64,000 nt of DNA from Rhodanobacter lindaniclasticus (GTDB lineage Bacteria > Pseudomonadota > Gammaproteobacteria > Xanthomonadales > Rhodanobacteraceae): positions 1 to 64,000 of the forward strand of contig NZ_MWIO01000002.1 of the NCBI RefSeq assembly GCF_004799035.1, read 5' to 3'. The first letter of the stretch is position 1, and each line of letters begins with the position of its first letter. The position numbers and the translations under genes were made by a program. This document shows positions 18,069-26,584 of this stretch, one piece after another. A model generated the notes under the pieces. It was given only the letters and a program-made list of their open reading frames with translations. It was not told the origin of the DNA and did no database searches.

Positions 18069-18178
18069 ACCCGGCACGGCCCGCAGGGGCGCCGCAGGCC
18101 GGCCGGCGGCGCCTCCTTCACGTCCGCGTGGCGCGTGCTGTGGGTGAATGACGACCACCCACCACGAGGGATCTCCCC

Positions 18179-18334
18179 ATGTTGCACTACGCACTGGTTT
18201 TCCTGGTCATTGCGATCATCGCCGCGATTCTCGGCTTCGGCGGCATCGCGGGCGCAGCGGCAGGCATCGCGAAGATCCTGTTCGTCATCTTTCTGATCCT
18301 GGCGGTCATCGCGTTCTTCCGCCGCGCCAGATAG
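18179..18334 (+). CDS. DUF1328 small membrane protein (51 aa)
   Basis: Too short for routine calling but unmistakable: '[20 protein letters not shown]' followed by '[20 protein letters not shown]' and a basic end, i.e. two membrane helices with the DUF1328 signature ([12 protein letters not shown]). These YtjA-like proteins sit in the inner membrane and are linked to envelope or osmotic stress in several proteobacteria. First of a run of five same-strand membrane-related genes. Confidence 0.9.
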   Translation: MLHYALVFLVIAIIAAILGFGGIAGAAAGIAKILFVIFLILAVIAFFRRAR

Positions 18335-18359
18335 TCTGTCCTTCCCCCAGGAGACCGCC

Positions 18360-18737
18360 ATGCCGGACAAAGCCGTGAACCCGCAAGACACCCCCCTCAA
18401 ACCCTCCGTCGATGAACGCATCGACGAGCGCGCGGAGCGCGTCAAGCAAGCCACCTCGCAGGCGGTATCCAGCGCCAAGGAAAAGGTCGGGCATGCGGCC
18501 GACCGCGTGGAGCAGGGTTTGCACCACGCCACCGACAAGACGGCGTCGGCCGCCCATCGCACCGTCGACAAGGCGGCCGAGGTGGGCGAGCAGGGCCGCG
18601 TCGCCTACGAGCGCAGCCGCGATCGCGCCGACGAGCTCCTTGAACAGGCGCGCGAGTACGTGCGCGAGAAGCCGATGCAGTCGGTGGCCATCGCGCTCGG
18701 CGCCGGCTGGTTGCTTGGCCGCATCCTGCGACGTTGA
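18360..18737 (+). CDS. DUF883 (ElaB/YqjD-like) membrane-anchored protein
   Basis: 125 residues: a long amphipathic, Ala/Lys/Glu-rich helical region (about 15-105, predicted coiled coil, with repeated 'AADRVEQGL', 'TVDKAAEVGEQG') followed by a C-terminal hydrophobic anchor 'PMQSVAIALGAGWLLG' and an RR end. E. coli ElaB and YqjD are tail-anchored inner-membrane proteins that associate with ribosomes in stationary phase. Seven bases separate it from the holin-like gene. Confidence 0.88.
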   Translation: MPDKAVNPQDTPLKPSVDERIDERAERVKQATSQAVSSAKEKVGHAADRVEQGLHHATDKTASAAHRTVDKAAEVGEQGRVAYERSRDRADELLEQAREYVREKPMQSVAIALGAGWLLGRILRR

Positions 18738-18744
18738 AGTACTG

Positions 18745-19233
18745 ATGCACGAGCAGGGTGACAGCACCCGCGAGACGGCGCCGGATCCGGCGCCGTCGTC
18801 GTCTGGCCTGTTCGACGAAATCGCCCGGCTGGGCGCGGCGCTGAAGCGTCTGTTCGGCGCGCAGATGGAGCTGCTCGCCGCCGAACTGGGGCTGGCGCGC
18901 AGCGCCGTGTCGTGGCTGTTGCTGGCCGGTCTGGCCGCCACCGTGGCCGGGGTCGGCTTCGGCCTCTCCGTGCTCGGCCTGCTCGGCGTGCTGCTGGCGA
19001 AGTGGCTGGACTCGTGGGTGTGGGCCCTGCTGGTGCTGGCCTTGTTGCAGTTGCTGTTCCTGTTCGGCGCGGTGCTGCTGTTCCGCCGCTGCATGCACTG
19101 GATGAGCCTGCCCGCCACGCGCGGCCAGTGGGGTGCGATGATGCGCGATAGTGCACGCAAGGTCGGGGCGGGACTCGCCGATGGCCAGGCCACGCCGCCG
19201 TCGCGTACCGCGACGGACGAGGAGGGTCGATGA
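18745..19233 (+). CDS. Holin-like (DUF1469/YqjE) membrane protein
   Basis: 162 residues with two strong hydrophobic segments ('WLLLAGLAATVAGVGFGLSV' and 'WALLVLALLQLLFLFGAVLL') after an amphipathic N-terminal helix ('LFDEIARLGAALKRLFGAQM'). This is the Phage_holin_3_6/YqjE arrangement found beside DUF883 (yqjD) in E. coli yqjCDEK. The name does not imply phage origin. The stop overlaps the next start (ATGA). Confidence 0.85.
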   Translation: MHEQGDSTRETAPDPAPSSSGLFDEIARLGAALKRLFGAQMELLAAELGLARSAVSWLLLAGLAATVAGVGFGLSVLGLLGVLLAKWLDSWVWALLVLALLQLLFLFGAVLLFRRCMHWMSLPATRGQWGAMMRDSARKVGAGLADGQATPPSRTATDEEGR

Positions 19234-19586
19234 AGATCGTCAGACAGATGGCCCGGGTGCGCGCCGCGCAGGAGCGCATGACGCAGGCGCGCCAGGAGGT
19301 GGGCGAGCCTGCCTCGGCCCTGCTGGCGCGCGGGCGCGAATATCCGCTGACCACCGTGGGCCTGGCCGCCGGCGCCGGCTTTGCGCTGGGCAGTTTCGAC
19401 GTGCATCCGCTGCGGGTGCCGGGGCTGGCCTCGCTGGTCGGTGGCGGCCTGGCCGAGGTGCTGGCGCAAGGCACCCATCTGCTCGCCGGGATGGCCGCCG
19501 CGGGTCTGGCCGCGCACGCCGCCGATGATGCCGCCGGCGACGCCGCCACCACCGCGGCTTCGGACGGAGGCGCGCCGACCGCATGA
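19230..19586 (+). CDS. Hypothetical protein, YqjK-position (118 aa)
   Basis: 118 residues with a basic, Arg/Gln-rich N-terminus ('RVRAAQERMTQARQEVG') and a weakly hydrophobic Gly/Ala-rich centre ('TTVGLAAGAGFALGSF', 'GLASLVGGGLAEVLAQGTHL'). It overlaps the holin-like gene and the AI-2E gene by four bases on each side, so it is certainly translated within this operon. Position and composition recall YqjK of the E. coli yqjDE operon, but I see no clear sequence match and give no function. Confidence 0.75.
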   Translation: MKIVRQMARVRAAQERMTQARQEVGEPASALLARGREYPLTTVGLAAGAGFALGSFDVHPLRVPGLASLVGGGLAEVLAQGTHLLAGMAAAGLAAHAADDAAGDAATTAASDGGAPTA

Positions 19587-20776
19587 GCGCCGAACCGGGG
19601 CAGCCACCACCGAACGCGGACGAAGCCGCGCACGAGGCGACCTCGGCGGCGATGCTCTCGCACATGCCGGCCGACCCGCTGCTGGTCGGCGACCTGCCTC
19701 GGCCACTGGCGCGGCGGCTGCACAGCGCGCGCGGCACGCGGCGCCACCTGCGCGCCATCCGCATCCTGCTCAACGCGATGCTGCTGCTGGCCTTGCTGTA
19801 CACCGTCACCCTGACCCGCGCGCTGCTGATCCCGCTGGTGCTGGCCGCCTTCATCGGGCTGGCGCTCAACCCGGTGGTGGCCACCGGCGCACGCCTGCAC
19901 CTGCCGCGCTGGCTCACCGCCCTGGTGCTGGTGACCGGGCTGGTGGCCGGCATCGGCAGCGGGGTCGGCCTGCTGGCGCAGCCGGCGCTGGGCTGGTTCC
20001 ACGGCGCGCCCTCGGCGATCCGCAGCTTCGTGCCCAAGTTCCGCAGCCTGACCAAGCCGCTGGAGGCGGCCAATCGCGCCACCCAGACCCTGGTCACCGG
20101 CACCTCGCGCAGTGTCGCGCCGCCGCCGGCGCCGCTGTCGATCAGCGCCTGGGATGTCGTCTCCACCGCACCCAAGGTGCTTGCCGCGGTGCTCAGCGTG
20201 ATGCTGCTGGTGTTCTTCTTCCTGGTCTACGGCGACACCATGCTGCGACGACTGGTGGAGCTGACGCCGAGCTTCTCCTACAAGCGCCACGCGGTCAGCA
20301 TCGTGCGCAGTTTCCAGAGCGAGGTCTCGCGCTACCTGCTCACCGCGCTGTCGATCAACACCTGCCTGGGCGCGATCACCGCCGGCATGCTGTGGCTGTA
20401 CGGCGTGCCCGACGCCCTGCTGTGGGGCGCGGTGGCGATGTTCGCCAACTTCATCCCGTACGTGGGGGCGATCTTCACCACCCTGGTGCTGGCCTTCGTG
20501 TCGATGCTGTACGCGAAGACCGCCGAGCTGGACGTGTTCCTGCCGGCGCTCACCTTCGCCGCCATCACCATCGTGGAGGGCAACCTGATCACCCCGCTGA
20601 TCCAGGGCCGCAGCATGCGCCTGTCGCCGATCGCGATCCTGCTGTGGCTGCTGATCTGGGGCTGGCTGTGGGGCATCCCCGGCGCGCTGCTGGCGGTGCC
20701 GATGCTGACCTGCGCCAAGCTGATCTGCGAGCGCGTTCGCGGCTGGGAGTGGTTCGCGCTGATCGTGTCGCGCTGA
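19583..20776 (+). CDS. AI-2E family transporter
   Basis: 397 residues with the PF01594 layout of about eight membrane segments: 'RILLNAMLLLALLYTVTLTR', 'LLIPLVLAAFIGLALNPVV' early, a central cytoplasmic/periplasmic loop, then 'VLAAVLSVMLLVFFFLVYGD', and the signature 'ALLWGAVAMFANFIPYVGAI' and 'NLITPLIQGRSMRLSPI'. Members export quorum signals (TqsA) or act as Na+/H+ antiporters, so the substrate is open. An unusually long hydrophilic N-terminus (about 60 residues) precedes the first helix. Coupled to the 118-residue gene. Confidence 0.9.
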   Translation: MSAEPGQPPPNADEAAHEATSAAMLSHMPADPLLVGDLPRPLARRLHSARGTRRHLRAIRILLNAMLLLALLYTVTLTRALLIPLVLAAFIGLALNPVVATGARLHLPRWLTALVLVTGLVAGIGSGVGLLAQPALGWFHGAPSAIRSFVPKFRSLTKPLEAANRATQTLVTGTSRSVAPPPAPLSISAWDVVSTAPKVLAAVLSVMLLVFFFLVYGDTMLRRLVELTPSFSYKRHAVSIVRSFQSEVSRYLLTALSINTCLGAITAGMLWLYGVPDALLWGAVAMFANFIPYVGAIFTTLVLAFVSMLYAKTAELDVFLPALTFAAITIVEGNLITPLIQGRSMRLSPIAILLWLLIWGWLWGIPGALLAVPMLTCAKLICERVRGWEWFALIVSR

Positions 20777-20852
20777 TGGCGGCGGTCACGATCGCCGTGG
20801 CCGGATCGTCCTGGGAGTGGCCGCAAACGGCGGCAGCCCCGAGGAAGCGACG

Positions 20853-21170
20853 ATGAACAAGCAGGCAAGTCTGGTGACACTCAAGGCCAAGCCCGGCCAG
20901 CGCGACGAGGTCCGGCGGGTGTGGGAGAAATACGCCCGCGACTATGTCGCCGGCAGCACGCTCGGCTTCCACTACTGCTACGACGACGCCGATCCGGACC
21001 GGATCTTCGTGTTCGGGCTGGGCGACCCGGCCAGCATCCTGGAGTTTGCGCAGCAGCCGTGGTTCGTCGACTACCAGCACGACACGCACGCCCTGCTGGC
21101 CGAACCGGGCGAGGTCCGCCGCCTGACGCCGCAATACACGAAGAACGACACCACCCGGGATGCGCCATGA
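20853..21170 (+). CDS. ABM-domain (antibiotic biosynthesis monooxygenase-like) protein
   Basis: 105 residues with the dimeric alpha/beta ferredoxin-like pattern: '[20 protein letters not shown]' at the N-terminus, '[18 protein letters not shown]' in the middle. Such proteins are small quinone- or haem-modifying enzymes or simply of unknown role (YgiN-like). GAGGAAG precedes the ATG at 20853. Overlaps the cupin gene (ATGA), so the two are co-translated. Confidence 0.8.
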   Translation: MNKQASLVTLKAKPGQRDEVRRVWEKYARDYVAGSTLGFHYCYDDADPDRIFVFGLGDPASILEFAQQPWFVDYQHDTHALLAEPGEVRRLTPQYTKNDTTRDAP

Positions 21171-21532
21171 CTGACCACGCGATCAACCTGCGCGACAAGC
21201 TGGCCCGGTTCACCGAGCACTGGTCTCCGCGCGTCATCGCCGAGATGAACGACTACCAGTTCAAGCTGGTCAAGCTGCAGGGCGAGTTCGTCTGGCACGC
21301 GCATGCGGATACCGACGAGGTGTTCATCGTGCTCGAGGGCGCGCTGACGCTGCAGTTCCGCGACAAGGCCGTGCCGCTGGCCGCCGGCGAGATGTACGTG
21401 GTGCCCAAAGGCGTGGAGCACCGCCCGGTGGCCGGGCAGGAATGCAGCGTGATGCTGGTCGAGCCGCGCGGCGTGGTGAACACGGGCGATGCCGGTGGGG
21501 CCTATACCGCGCAGAACGACGTGTGGGTGTAG
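21167..21532 (+). CDS. Small cupin-domain protein
   Basis: 121 residues, one cupin beta-barrel. Motif 1 is '[20 protein letters not shown]' (His, His and Glu metal ligands) and motif 2 '[18 protein letters not shown]' (His ligand). The C-terminal '[13 protein letters not shown]' is typical of a group of stand-alone cupins found next to ABM proteins. Likely metal-binding; enzyme activity unknown. Confidence 0.88.
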   Translation: MTDHAINLRDKLARFTEHWSPRVIAEMNDYQFKLVKLQGEFVWHAHADTDEVFIVLEGALTLQFRDKAVPLAAGEMYVVPKGVEHRPVAGQECSVMLVEPRGVVNTGDAGGAYTAQNDVWV

Positions 21533-21556
21533 CGCGCCGTCAGTCCGCGGCGTTCC

Positions 21557-22564
21557 TCAAGGTGATGTCGCGCCGGCCGCCGCCGGTGCGACGCCGTGCG
21601 CGCGCAGCACGGCGGAGATGTCGAAGCGCCAGAGGTTGCGCGAGCCGTTCAACGGCGACTGCAGGCGTCGTTGCAGGGTGGCGGCGTCGTCGCGCGGTTT
21701 GGGAAAGCTCACCTCGTCGCGGCGGTTGCTCGACACGAACAGCTCGCCGAACGCCGGCCCCAGCGAGGGCGCGTTCTCCAGTGCGCGGCTGTTGACCTCG
21801 CCGCCCAGGTGCTCGGGCCTGCCCCAGCTGCCGTCGGGCCGGCGGAACACGATGTAGATGTCGGCGCGGCCCAGCGCATCGCCCTCGTCGCCGGCGTAGA
21901 GCAGGAAGCGCCCGGCGGGATCGATGGCCGGATCCATGCGGTTGTGCGCCAGCTCGCCCAACGGCAGACGTTCGGGCGCGGCGTGGCCGTGATCGCGTGC
22001 CACGTAGATCTGGTACGCCTTGCCCGAATCCGCGCGATGCGCGGAAAAGTAGATGTCGCCGTTGGCCGCCACCGACGGGTTGTAGATCATCGCGCCATCG
22101 TTGAGCGCCCCGTCGACGTGCACCGGTGCGCCCCATCCGCCGTGCGCCTGCCGCTCGACGTACCAGAGGTTGGTGCCGGCAAAGGAGCGCCCGTTCATCG
22201 TCGCGCTCACCGCCGCGGCGCCCGGTCGCGGCGGCCGGTTGGAGACGAAGTACAGGCGCCGGCCATCGGGCGACAGTGTCGGCTCGGAGTCGTGCCACTG
22301 ACCGGAGAACGCGGCCACGCGTGGCCGCGACCAGCGACCGTCCGCGCGATGCGAGACCATGATGGTGTCGTCGGCCTCGGCGACATCCGAGCGCATGAAG
22401 TACAGCGTGTTCCCGTCCCGCGTCAGCGCGACCGAGGTTTCCTGCACGCCGGTGGAGATGGTGCCGGGCCCGAGCAGTTCGCCGCTGCCCGCCGCGCGGG
22501 CGGCAGGCAGTGCGACGAGCGCGGCCGCGAGGCAGGCGGCCAGGGTGAGTTTGCCTGCGGACAT
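21557..22564 (-). CDS. Secreted PD40 beta-propeller protein, paralogue 1
   Basis: 335 residues. Signal peptide 'LTLAACLAAALVALPAARAA', then TolB/PD40-like WD40 repeats: 'ALTRDGNTLYFMRSD', 'PTLSPDGRRLYFVSNRP', 'PSVAANGDIYFSAHR', 'PAIDPAGRFLLYAGDE', 'PSLGPAFGELFVSSNRRDE'. The C-terminus ends with 'RNLWRFDISAVLRAHG', a degenerate version of the motif seen in the two paralogues. Start at ATG 22564 after a GGAACC-type site. Lies 23 bases downstream of paralogue 2, forming an operon. No enzymatic residues recognised; a periplasmic or surface binding role is plausible. Confidence 0.88.
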   Translation of the reverse strand: MSAGKLTLAACLAAALVALPAARAAGSGELLGPGTISTGVQETSVALTRDGNTLYFMRSDVAEADDTIMVSHRADGRWSRPRVAAFSGQWHDSEPTLSPDGRRLYFVSNRPPRPGAAAVSATMNGRSFAGTNLWYVERQAHGGWGAPVHVDGALNDGAMIYNPSVAANGDIYFSAHRADSGKAYQIYVARDHGHAAPERLPLGELAHNRMDPAIDPAGRFLLYAGDEGDALGRADIYIVFRRPDGSWGRPEHLGGEVNSRALENAPSLGPAFGELFVSSNRRDEVSFPKPRDDAATLQRRLQSPLNGSRNLWRFDISAVLRAHGVAPAAAGATSP

Positions 22565-22587
22565 GGTGGTTCCTGCGATGAATGGAC

Positions 22588-23538
22588 TTAGCGGTCGCGA
22601 TGCGCGTCGAGCCACGGCGCCAGCGACAGCTTCCAGATGTGGTTGTTGCCGTTGTCCCATGCACGCATGCGCGCCAGGTCCGCCCGCGCCTGCGCGCTCG
22701 TGCGCGGGTAGCTCACCTTCGCGGTGTAGTTGCTAGTGAAGTACAGCGTGCGGCCGTCCGGCCCCAGGTGCGAACCCCAGGGCTCGTAGCGGTTCACCGC
22801 GTCGCCGAGGTCGATCGGCTTGCTCCAGCCGTCGCCGTCGCGGAAGGCGAGGTACAGCCGGTCGGGCTGGTCCTTGCCGGCGTAGTTGGCGTCGAACACG
22901 ATGAACGACTGGTCCGGCGCGATCGCCGGGTCGAGTTCGTGCCCCGCCGGATCGCCCAGCGCGAGGCGTTGCGGCGGCTGGTAGCGGCCGTCATGCCAGG
23001 CGGCGCGGTAGAGGTGGAACTCGTGCGTGGCGTCGTCGCGGCGCTGGTAGTACACGTCGCCGTTGGCCGCCACGCTGGGCGCATAGACGCTGGTGCCCAC
23101 GTTCACCGCATCGGGCAGCCGCACCGGCTCGCCCCAGCCGTCGCCATGGCGATCGACGCGCCACAACTGGCCGCCGTGCAGCGCCGGACCACCGGCGGTG
23201 GCGGCGCGGTTGCTCGTGTACACCAGGAACGACCCGTCCGGCGCCATCGCCGGATCATGGTCCTGCCACTGCCCGGAGAACGACGCGATCCGCGGCGCCG
23301 ACCAGCCGTCGCCGACGCGATGCGCTTCCATGATGAAACCGTTCCAGTGCGCCTGCTGATCGAAGTAGACGGTGTTGCCGTCCGGCGCGAAGGTCAGGCA
23401 ATCCACCCCGGCCGGCCCGGAGATCGCGCCCGGTGCGAAGACTTCCGGCGTGGGGGATGCGTCCGCCGCGTGGAGGCGGACGCACAGGCCCAGCGCGGCA
23501 AGGGTGCAGGCGAACACGGTGAGTGGGCGACGGCTCAT
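22588..23538 (-). CDS. Secreted PD40 beta-propeller protein, paralogue 2
   Basis: 316 residues. Signal peptide 'LTVFACTLAALGLCVRLHA'. Repeats include 'LTFAPDGNTVYFDQQ', 'PAMAPDGSFLVYTSNR', 'PSVAANGDVYYQRRDD', 'PAIAPDQSFIVFDANY' and 'SHLGPDGRTLYFTSNY'. The conserved tail 'NNHIWKLSLAPWLDAHRD' closes the protein. It is close in sequence to both halves of the protein at 26585-28330, for example sharing 'FSGQW(Q/R)D.DPAMAPDGS'. First gene of the two-gene PD40 operon; the outer-membrane-like gene is 164 bases upstream. Confidence 0.88.
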   Translation of the reverse strand: MSRRPLTVFACTLAALGLCVRLHAADASPTPEVFAPGAISGPAGVDCLTFAPDGNTVYFDQQAHWNGFIMEAHRVGDGWSAPRIASFSGQWQDHDPAMAPDGSFLVYTSNRAATAGGPALHGGQLWRVDRHGDGWGEPVRLPDAVNVGTSVYAPSVAANGDVYYQRRDDATHEFHLYRAAWHDGRYQPPQRLALGDPAGHELDPAIAPDQSFIVFDANYAGKDQPDRLYLAFRDGDGWSKPIDLGDAVNRYEPWGSHLGPDGRTLYFTSNYTAKVSYPRTSAQARADLARMRAWDNGNNHIWKLSLAPWLDAHRDR

Positions 23539-23702
23539 GCAGGTTCCTCGGCAAGGCGGTGCGCCCAGCCTGCCGTCTCGCCGCCGCGCCGTGCGACCGT
23601 TTTGTGACAAGCGGAAATCCGCGGTGACCAGTGGTTGCCCACACGGGACGATCGGCGCGACCGGGCCGCGCCAGCCGGGGCCATGTCGGGTTTGTCGCCT
23701 GG

Positions 23703-24173
23703 CTAGAAGCGATACGACCAGCCCAGCTCCAGCACCGGATAGACCGTCCGGTCCCGTACATGGCGAGGCCCCTCGTCCACGCCGGTCGCGGCCGCCGCGA
23801 CGCCGGCTTGCGCGTAAAAGCCGGTGTCCGTCGCGCGGTAGCCGATACCCAGGTAGGCAGCCAGCTGGCGGCGCGACGGCATGCGCGCCTGATCCCACGC
23901 CTCGTCGAACGTCGCCGCGCCGCGCGTGTGCGGGCGGGCCATGGCGGCCACGCGGATATCGTCGATCACCGCCCCGACCGACAGCAGCAAGCCGTCATGC
24001 CGCTGATGCCAGTCGAACTTGGCGATGGCCGCATCGAACACGCCGGCAGTCGCCGCTCGCGCGCCGTCCTGACCGGCCGCGCGCATCGTGCCCGACCCCT
24101 CCGCCGCACGTGCCGTGCCGCACGGCAACGCAAGCGCGGCGAGTGTCAGTGCGACCAGGGCGATCTTGTTCAT
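23703..24173 (-). CDS. Predicted outer-membrane beta-barrel-like protein
   Basis: 156 residues with a signal peptide ('MNKIALVALTLAALALPCG', AxA near residue 23). The mature part has alternating strands ('GLLLSVGAVIDDIRVAAMA', 'AYLGIGYRATDTGFYAQAGV') and ends 'YPVLELGWSYRF'; a C-terminal phenylalanine after an aromatic strand is the BAM-recognition signature of outer-membrane proteins. Too short for a standard porin, perhaps an 8-strand barrel. The family is not recognised. Same strand as the PD40 genes, so perhaps part of the same surface system. Confidence 0.65.
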   Translation of the reverse strand: MNKIALVALTLAALALPCGTARAAEGSGTMRAAGQDGARAATAGVFDAAIAKFDWHQRHDGLLLSVGAVIDDIRVAAMARPHTRGAATFDEAWDQARMPSRRQLAAYLGIGYRATDTGFYAQAGVAAAATGVDEGPRHVRDRTVYPVLELGWSYRF

Positions 24174-24632
24174 GGCGGCCCCCAACGAGCAGACGCGGCC
24201 GCCCCCGCGGCCGCCGTCCGAACCCTTATCGCGCGATTCGCGCCGCCGTGCAGCCCGCGATGCCCGAACTGCTAGCGCCGTCAAGCCGCGAATGCGAACG
24301 GTTTGGCAAACGGCCGGCGGATTCAGGCAAGCGCGCCGCTTTGCGAAACGGAAACCTGCCGTAACCGGCAGTCGCCAACGCGAGGCGATCGTTTCCCTCG
24401 TCGGCAAATCGGCCCACCGGAGGCCCACTCAACCATTAGGAGCGTGCTTGCGCGCGATGAAAGAGCATCGCGCGCAAGCGCGCTCCTACAAGTGCGGGCG
24501 ATCGACTGCTTTTCGCTCTGAATGCAACAGGAGCAAGAGCATCGCGCACAGGGTGCGCTCCTACCTGGCTGGATGCCTGTCTGGCGAGGCCGCGTCGATT
24601 AATGCGCGGCCCTCCGCAAATCCGCCCGCGGC
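24174..24632. other. Gene-free interval with three REP units
   Basis: 459 bases with no convincing gene on either strand. The first 260 bases hold the upstream region of the outer-membrane-like gene and a non-repetitive stretch with lower GC; the rest contains REP units. The LytTR regulator ends at its right border. Confidence 0.6.
24437..24564. repeat. REP doublet plus a third unit
   Basis: TTAGGAGCGTGCTTGCGCGC with GATG (24437-24459, head GTAG degenerated to TTAG) faces GAGCATCGCGCGCAAGCGCG with CTCCTAC (24463-24489) across only three bases, making a long hairpin. A third unit, GAGCATCGCGCACAGGGTGC plus GCTCCTAC, follows at 24537-24564 in the same orientation as the second. Confidence 0.8.
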
Positions 24633-25388
24633 TCAGCGCAACCCCAACACCGCCCGCGCCCCCGCCCGAAACCGCCGACTCAGATCCAGCCGCGTGCCGT
24701 CATGCAGCACCACTTCCGCACCCCCCTTGAACATCGGATGCACCTCGCGCACCCGCGCCAGGTTGACCACGGTGCCGCGGTGGATGCGCAGGAACTGCGC
24801 GGGATCGAGTTGGGCCAGCAGGTGGCGCAAGGTGTCGCGGTGCAGGTAGCGCACCGGACCGACGTGGATGTGCAGGTAGTTGCCGTCGGCGCGGATCCAG
24901 TCGATGTCGTCGACGGCGAGCACGCGGATGTGTTCGCCGTGGCGCACGCTGAGGCGTTGGGCGTAGCCGCCGGCGGCCGCACTTTCGAGCGCCGGGCCGG
25001 CGGTGGCGTGCAGGCCTTGCCAGTGCTGGTTCACCCGCGCCATCGCCTGGTCGAAACGGGATTGCTCGATCGGCTTGAGCACGTAATCCAGCGCCATCGC
25101 GTCGAATGCGCGCAGCGCGTGTTCGGCGAAGGCGGTGGCGAAGACCACCAGCGGCAGGCGGTCGGGGGCCAGTTCGTCGAGCAGTTCGAAGCCGTCCATG
25201 CCCGGCATCTGGATGTCGAGGAACAGCAGGTCGGGGCGCAGCACGCGCACGGCCTGCATCGCCTCGGCGGCGTTGCCGCATTCGCCGACGATGTCCACCT
25301 CGTCGTGCGTGGCCAGTGCCTGGCGCAGGGCGAGGCGGGCCAGCACCTCGTCGTCGATCAGCACGGTGCGCAGGCGCGGCACGCTCAT
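24633..25388 (-). CDS. LytTR-family response regulator
   Basis: 251 residues. The receiver domain has the acidic pair Asp12-Asp13, phospho-acceptor Asp58 in 'LLFLDIQMPGMDG', Thr85 and Lys105 ('DYVLKPIE'). A LytTR DNA-binding domain fills the last 100 residues ('VLAVDDIDWIRADGNYLHIH', 'FLRIHRGTVVNLARVREVHP'). Its start overlaps the histidine-kinase stop (ATGA). By analogy with AlgR/LytR types it likely controls envelope or exopolysaccharide genes; the neighbouring PD40/M23 genes are the obvious candidates. Confidence 0.94.
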   Translation of the reverse strand: MSVPRLRTVLIDDEVLARLALRQALATHDEVDIVGECGNAAEAMQAVRVLRPDLLFLDIQMPGMDGFELLDELAPDRLPLVVFATAFAEHALRAFDAMALDYVLKPIEQSRFDQAMARVNQHWQGLHATAGPALESAAAGGYAQRLSVRHGEHIRVLAVDDIDWIRADGNYLHIHVGPVRYLHRDTLRHLLAQLDPAQFLRIHRGTVVNLARVREVHPMFKGGAEVVLHDGTRLDLSRRFRAGARAVLGLR

Positions 25389-26491
25389 GCGGCGTGCTCG
25401 ATGTAGGGCAGGCGGACTTCGGCGCGGGTGCCGCCGCCGGGGATGGCGCTGAGCACGAGTTGCGCCGCGTCGCCGAACAGCATGTGCAGGCGCGAGCGCG
25501 TGTTGCCCAGGCCGATGCCTTCGGCGGTGCCGGCCGGCGGCAGGCCGAGGCCGTCGTCGTCGACGCGCAATTGCAGCTGGTCGCCGTCGCGCTGGGTGGA
25601 AATGCGCAGGGTGCCGGCGCCGGGCTTGTCCTGCAGGCCGTGGCGCAGCGCGTTTTCCACCAGCGGCTGCAGGATCAGGTTCGGCACTGCGGCGGCCAGC
25701 GTGTCGTCGGCCACGTCGAGCTCGGTGCTCAGTCGATCCTGGAAGCGCACCTGCTGGATGCCCAGGTAGCAGGCGAGGAATTCCAGCTCGCGCGACAGCG
25801 GCACCTGCGGCGCGTGGCGCTCCTCCAGGGTGAGCCGCAGGAAGTCGCTGAGCCGCGCGATCATCAGCCGCGCCTGCAGCGGGTCGGCCAGCGCCAGCGC
25901 AGAGATCGCGTTGAGCGTGTTGAACAGGAAGTGCGGCTGCAATTGCATGCGCAGCGCCTGCAGTTGCGCCTGCGCCAATTGCGTCTCCAGTTGCGTGCGG
26001 CGCAGCCGCTCGTCGCGCAGGTGGCGGCGCGATTCCATTCCGCGCAGCACCACCAGGATCACCCAGCAGGTGAGCACGGCCAGGTGGAAGCTGTAGGCGA
26101 ACTCCATGCGGATGTATGCGCCCAGCGTGTGCACCTCCATCCGCCCCGGGCCGCTCACGTTCCAGAACAGCACCAGGTGGGCGAGCAGTTGCAGCAGTGC
26201 CACGCCCAGGCTGGCCGGCACCTGCACGGCGAGGAAGCGGCGCCAGCCGTGCCCGGCGGTGTGCCGGCCCAGCCAGCCGACCAGCGGCACCAGCGCCATC
26301 CACAACCAGAAGTTGGAAAGGTTCCAGCTCAGCGCGCGCAGCCAGTTCGGCGGATAGCCCTCGCTGATCGAGGACAGTCCGCTGCTCAGCGCATAGGAGA
26401 GCGCCAGCAGCGTCCAGAAGGCGAACGCCAGGCCCCACTTCCGCAGGCGATTCGGTTCGACAGGTTCAGACACGGTAGGTTTGCCGAGCAC
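25385..26491 (-). CDS. LytS/YehU-type sensor histidine kinase
   Basis: About 368 residues. The N-terminal third holds four hydrophobic segments ('LAFAFWTLLALSYALSSGLS', 'FWLWMALVPLVGWLG', 'VALLQLLAHLVLFW', 'LAVLTCWVILVVLRG'). The His_kinase (PF06580) motif 'LQPHFLFNTLNAI' carries the phospho-His, and the ATPase domain ends with 'PLVENALRHGLQ' (N box), 'DDDGLGLPP' and 'GIGLGNTRSRL'. Start uncertain: GTG 26491 has GAGAG upstream; GTG 26473 and GTG 26584 are alternatives. Partner of the LytTR regulator. No dedicated extracellular sensor domain, so a membrane signal or partner protein is likely. Confidence 0.92.
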   Translation of the reverse strand: MLGKPTVSEPVEPNRLRKWGLAFAFWTLLALSYALSSGLSSISEGYPPNWLRALSWNLSNFWLWMALVPLVGWLGRHTAGHGWRRFLAVQVPASLGVALLQLLAHLVLFWNVSGPGRMEVHTLGAYIRMEFAYSFHLAVLTCWVILVVLRGMESRRHLRDERLRRTQLETQLAQAQLQALRMQLQPHFLFNTLNAISALALADPLQARLMIARLSDFLRLTLEERHAPQVPLSRELEFLACYLGIQQVRFQDRLSTELDVADDTLAAAVPNLILQPLVENALRHGLQDKPGAGTLRISTQRDGDQLQLRVDDDGLGLPPAGTAEGIGLGNTRSRLHMLFGDAAQLVLSAIPGGGTRAEVRLPYIEHAA

Positions 26492-26584
26492 GCTTGCCGC
26501 TCTCAACTTGGGCCTGGCCGAGTGTGCCTTCAGCGGCGTCGGGCCGAACGTGCCGGAAGGCGCATTCCTGCCGGCAATTTGCAC

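Noticed and set aside
18745..19233. A phage-holin-like gene as a sign of a prophage.
   Set aside because: The protein is of the YqjE type, in an operon with DUF883 and DUF1328 genes; no other phage genes are nearby.
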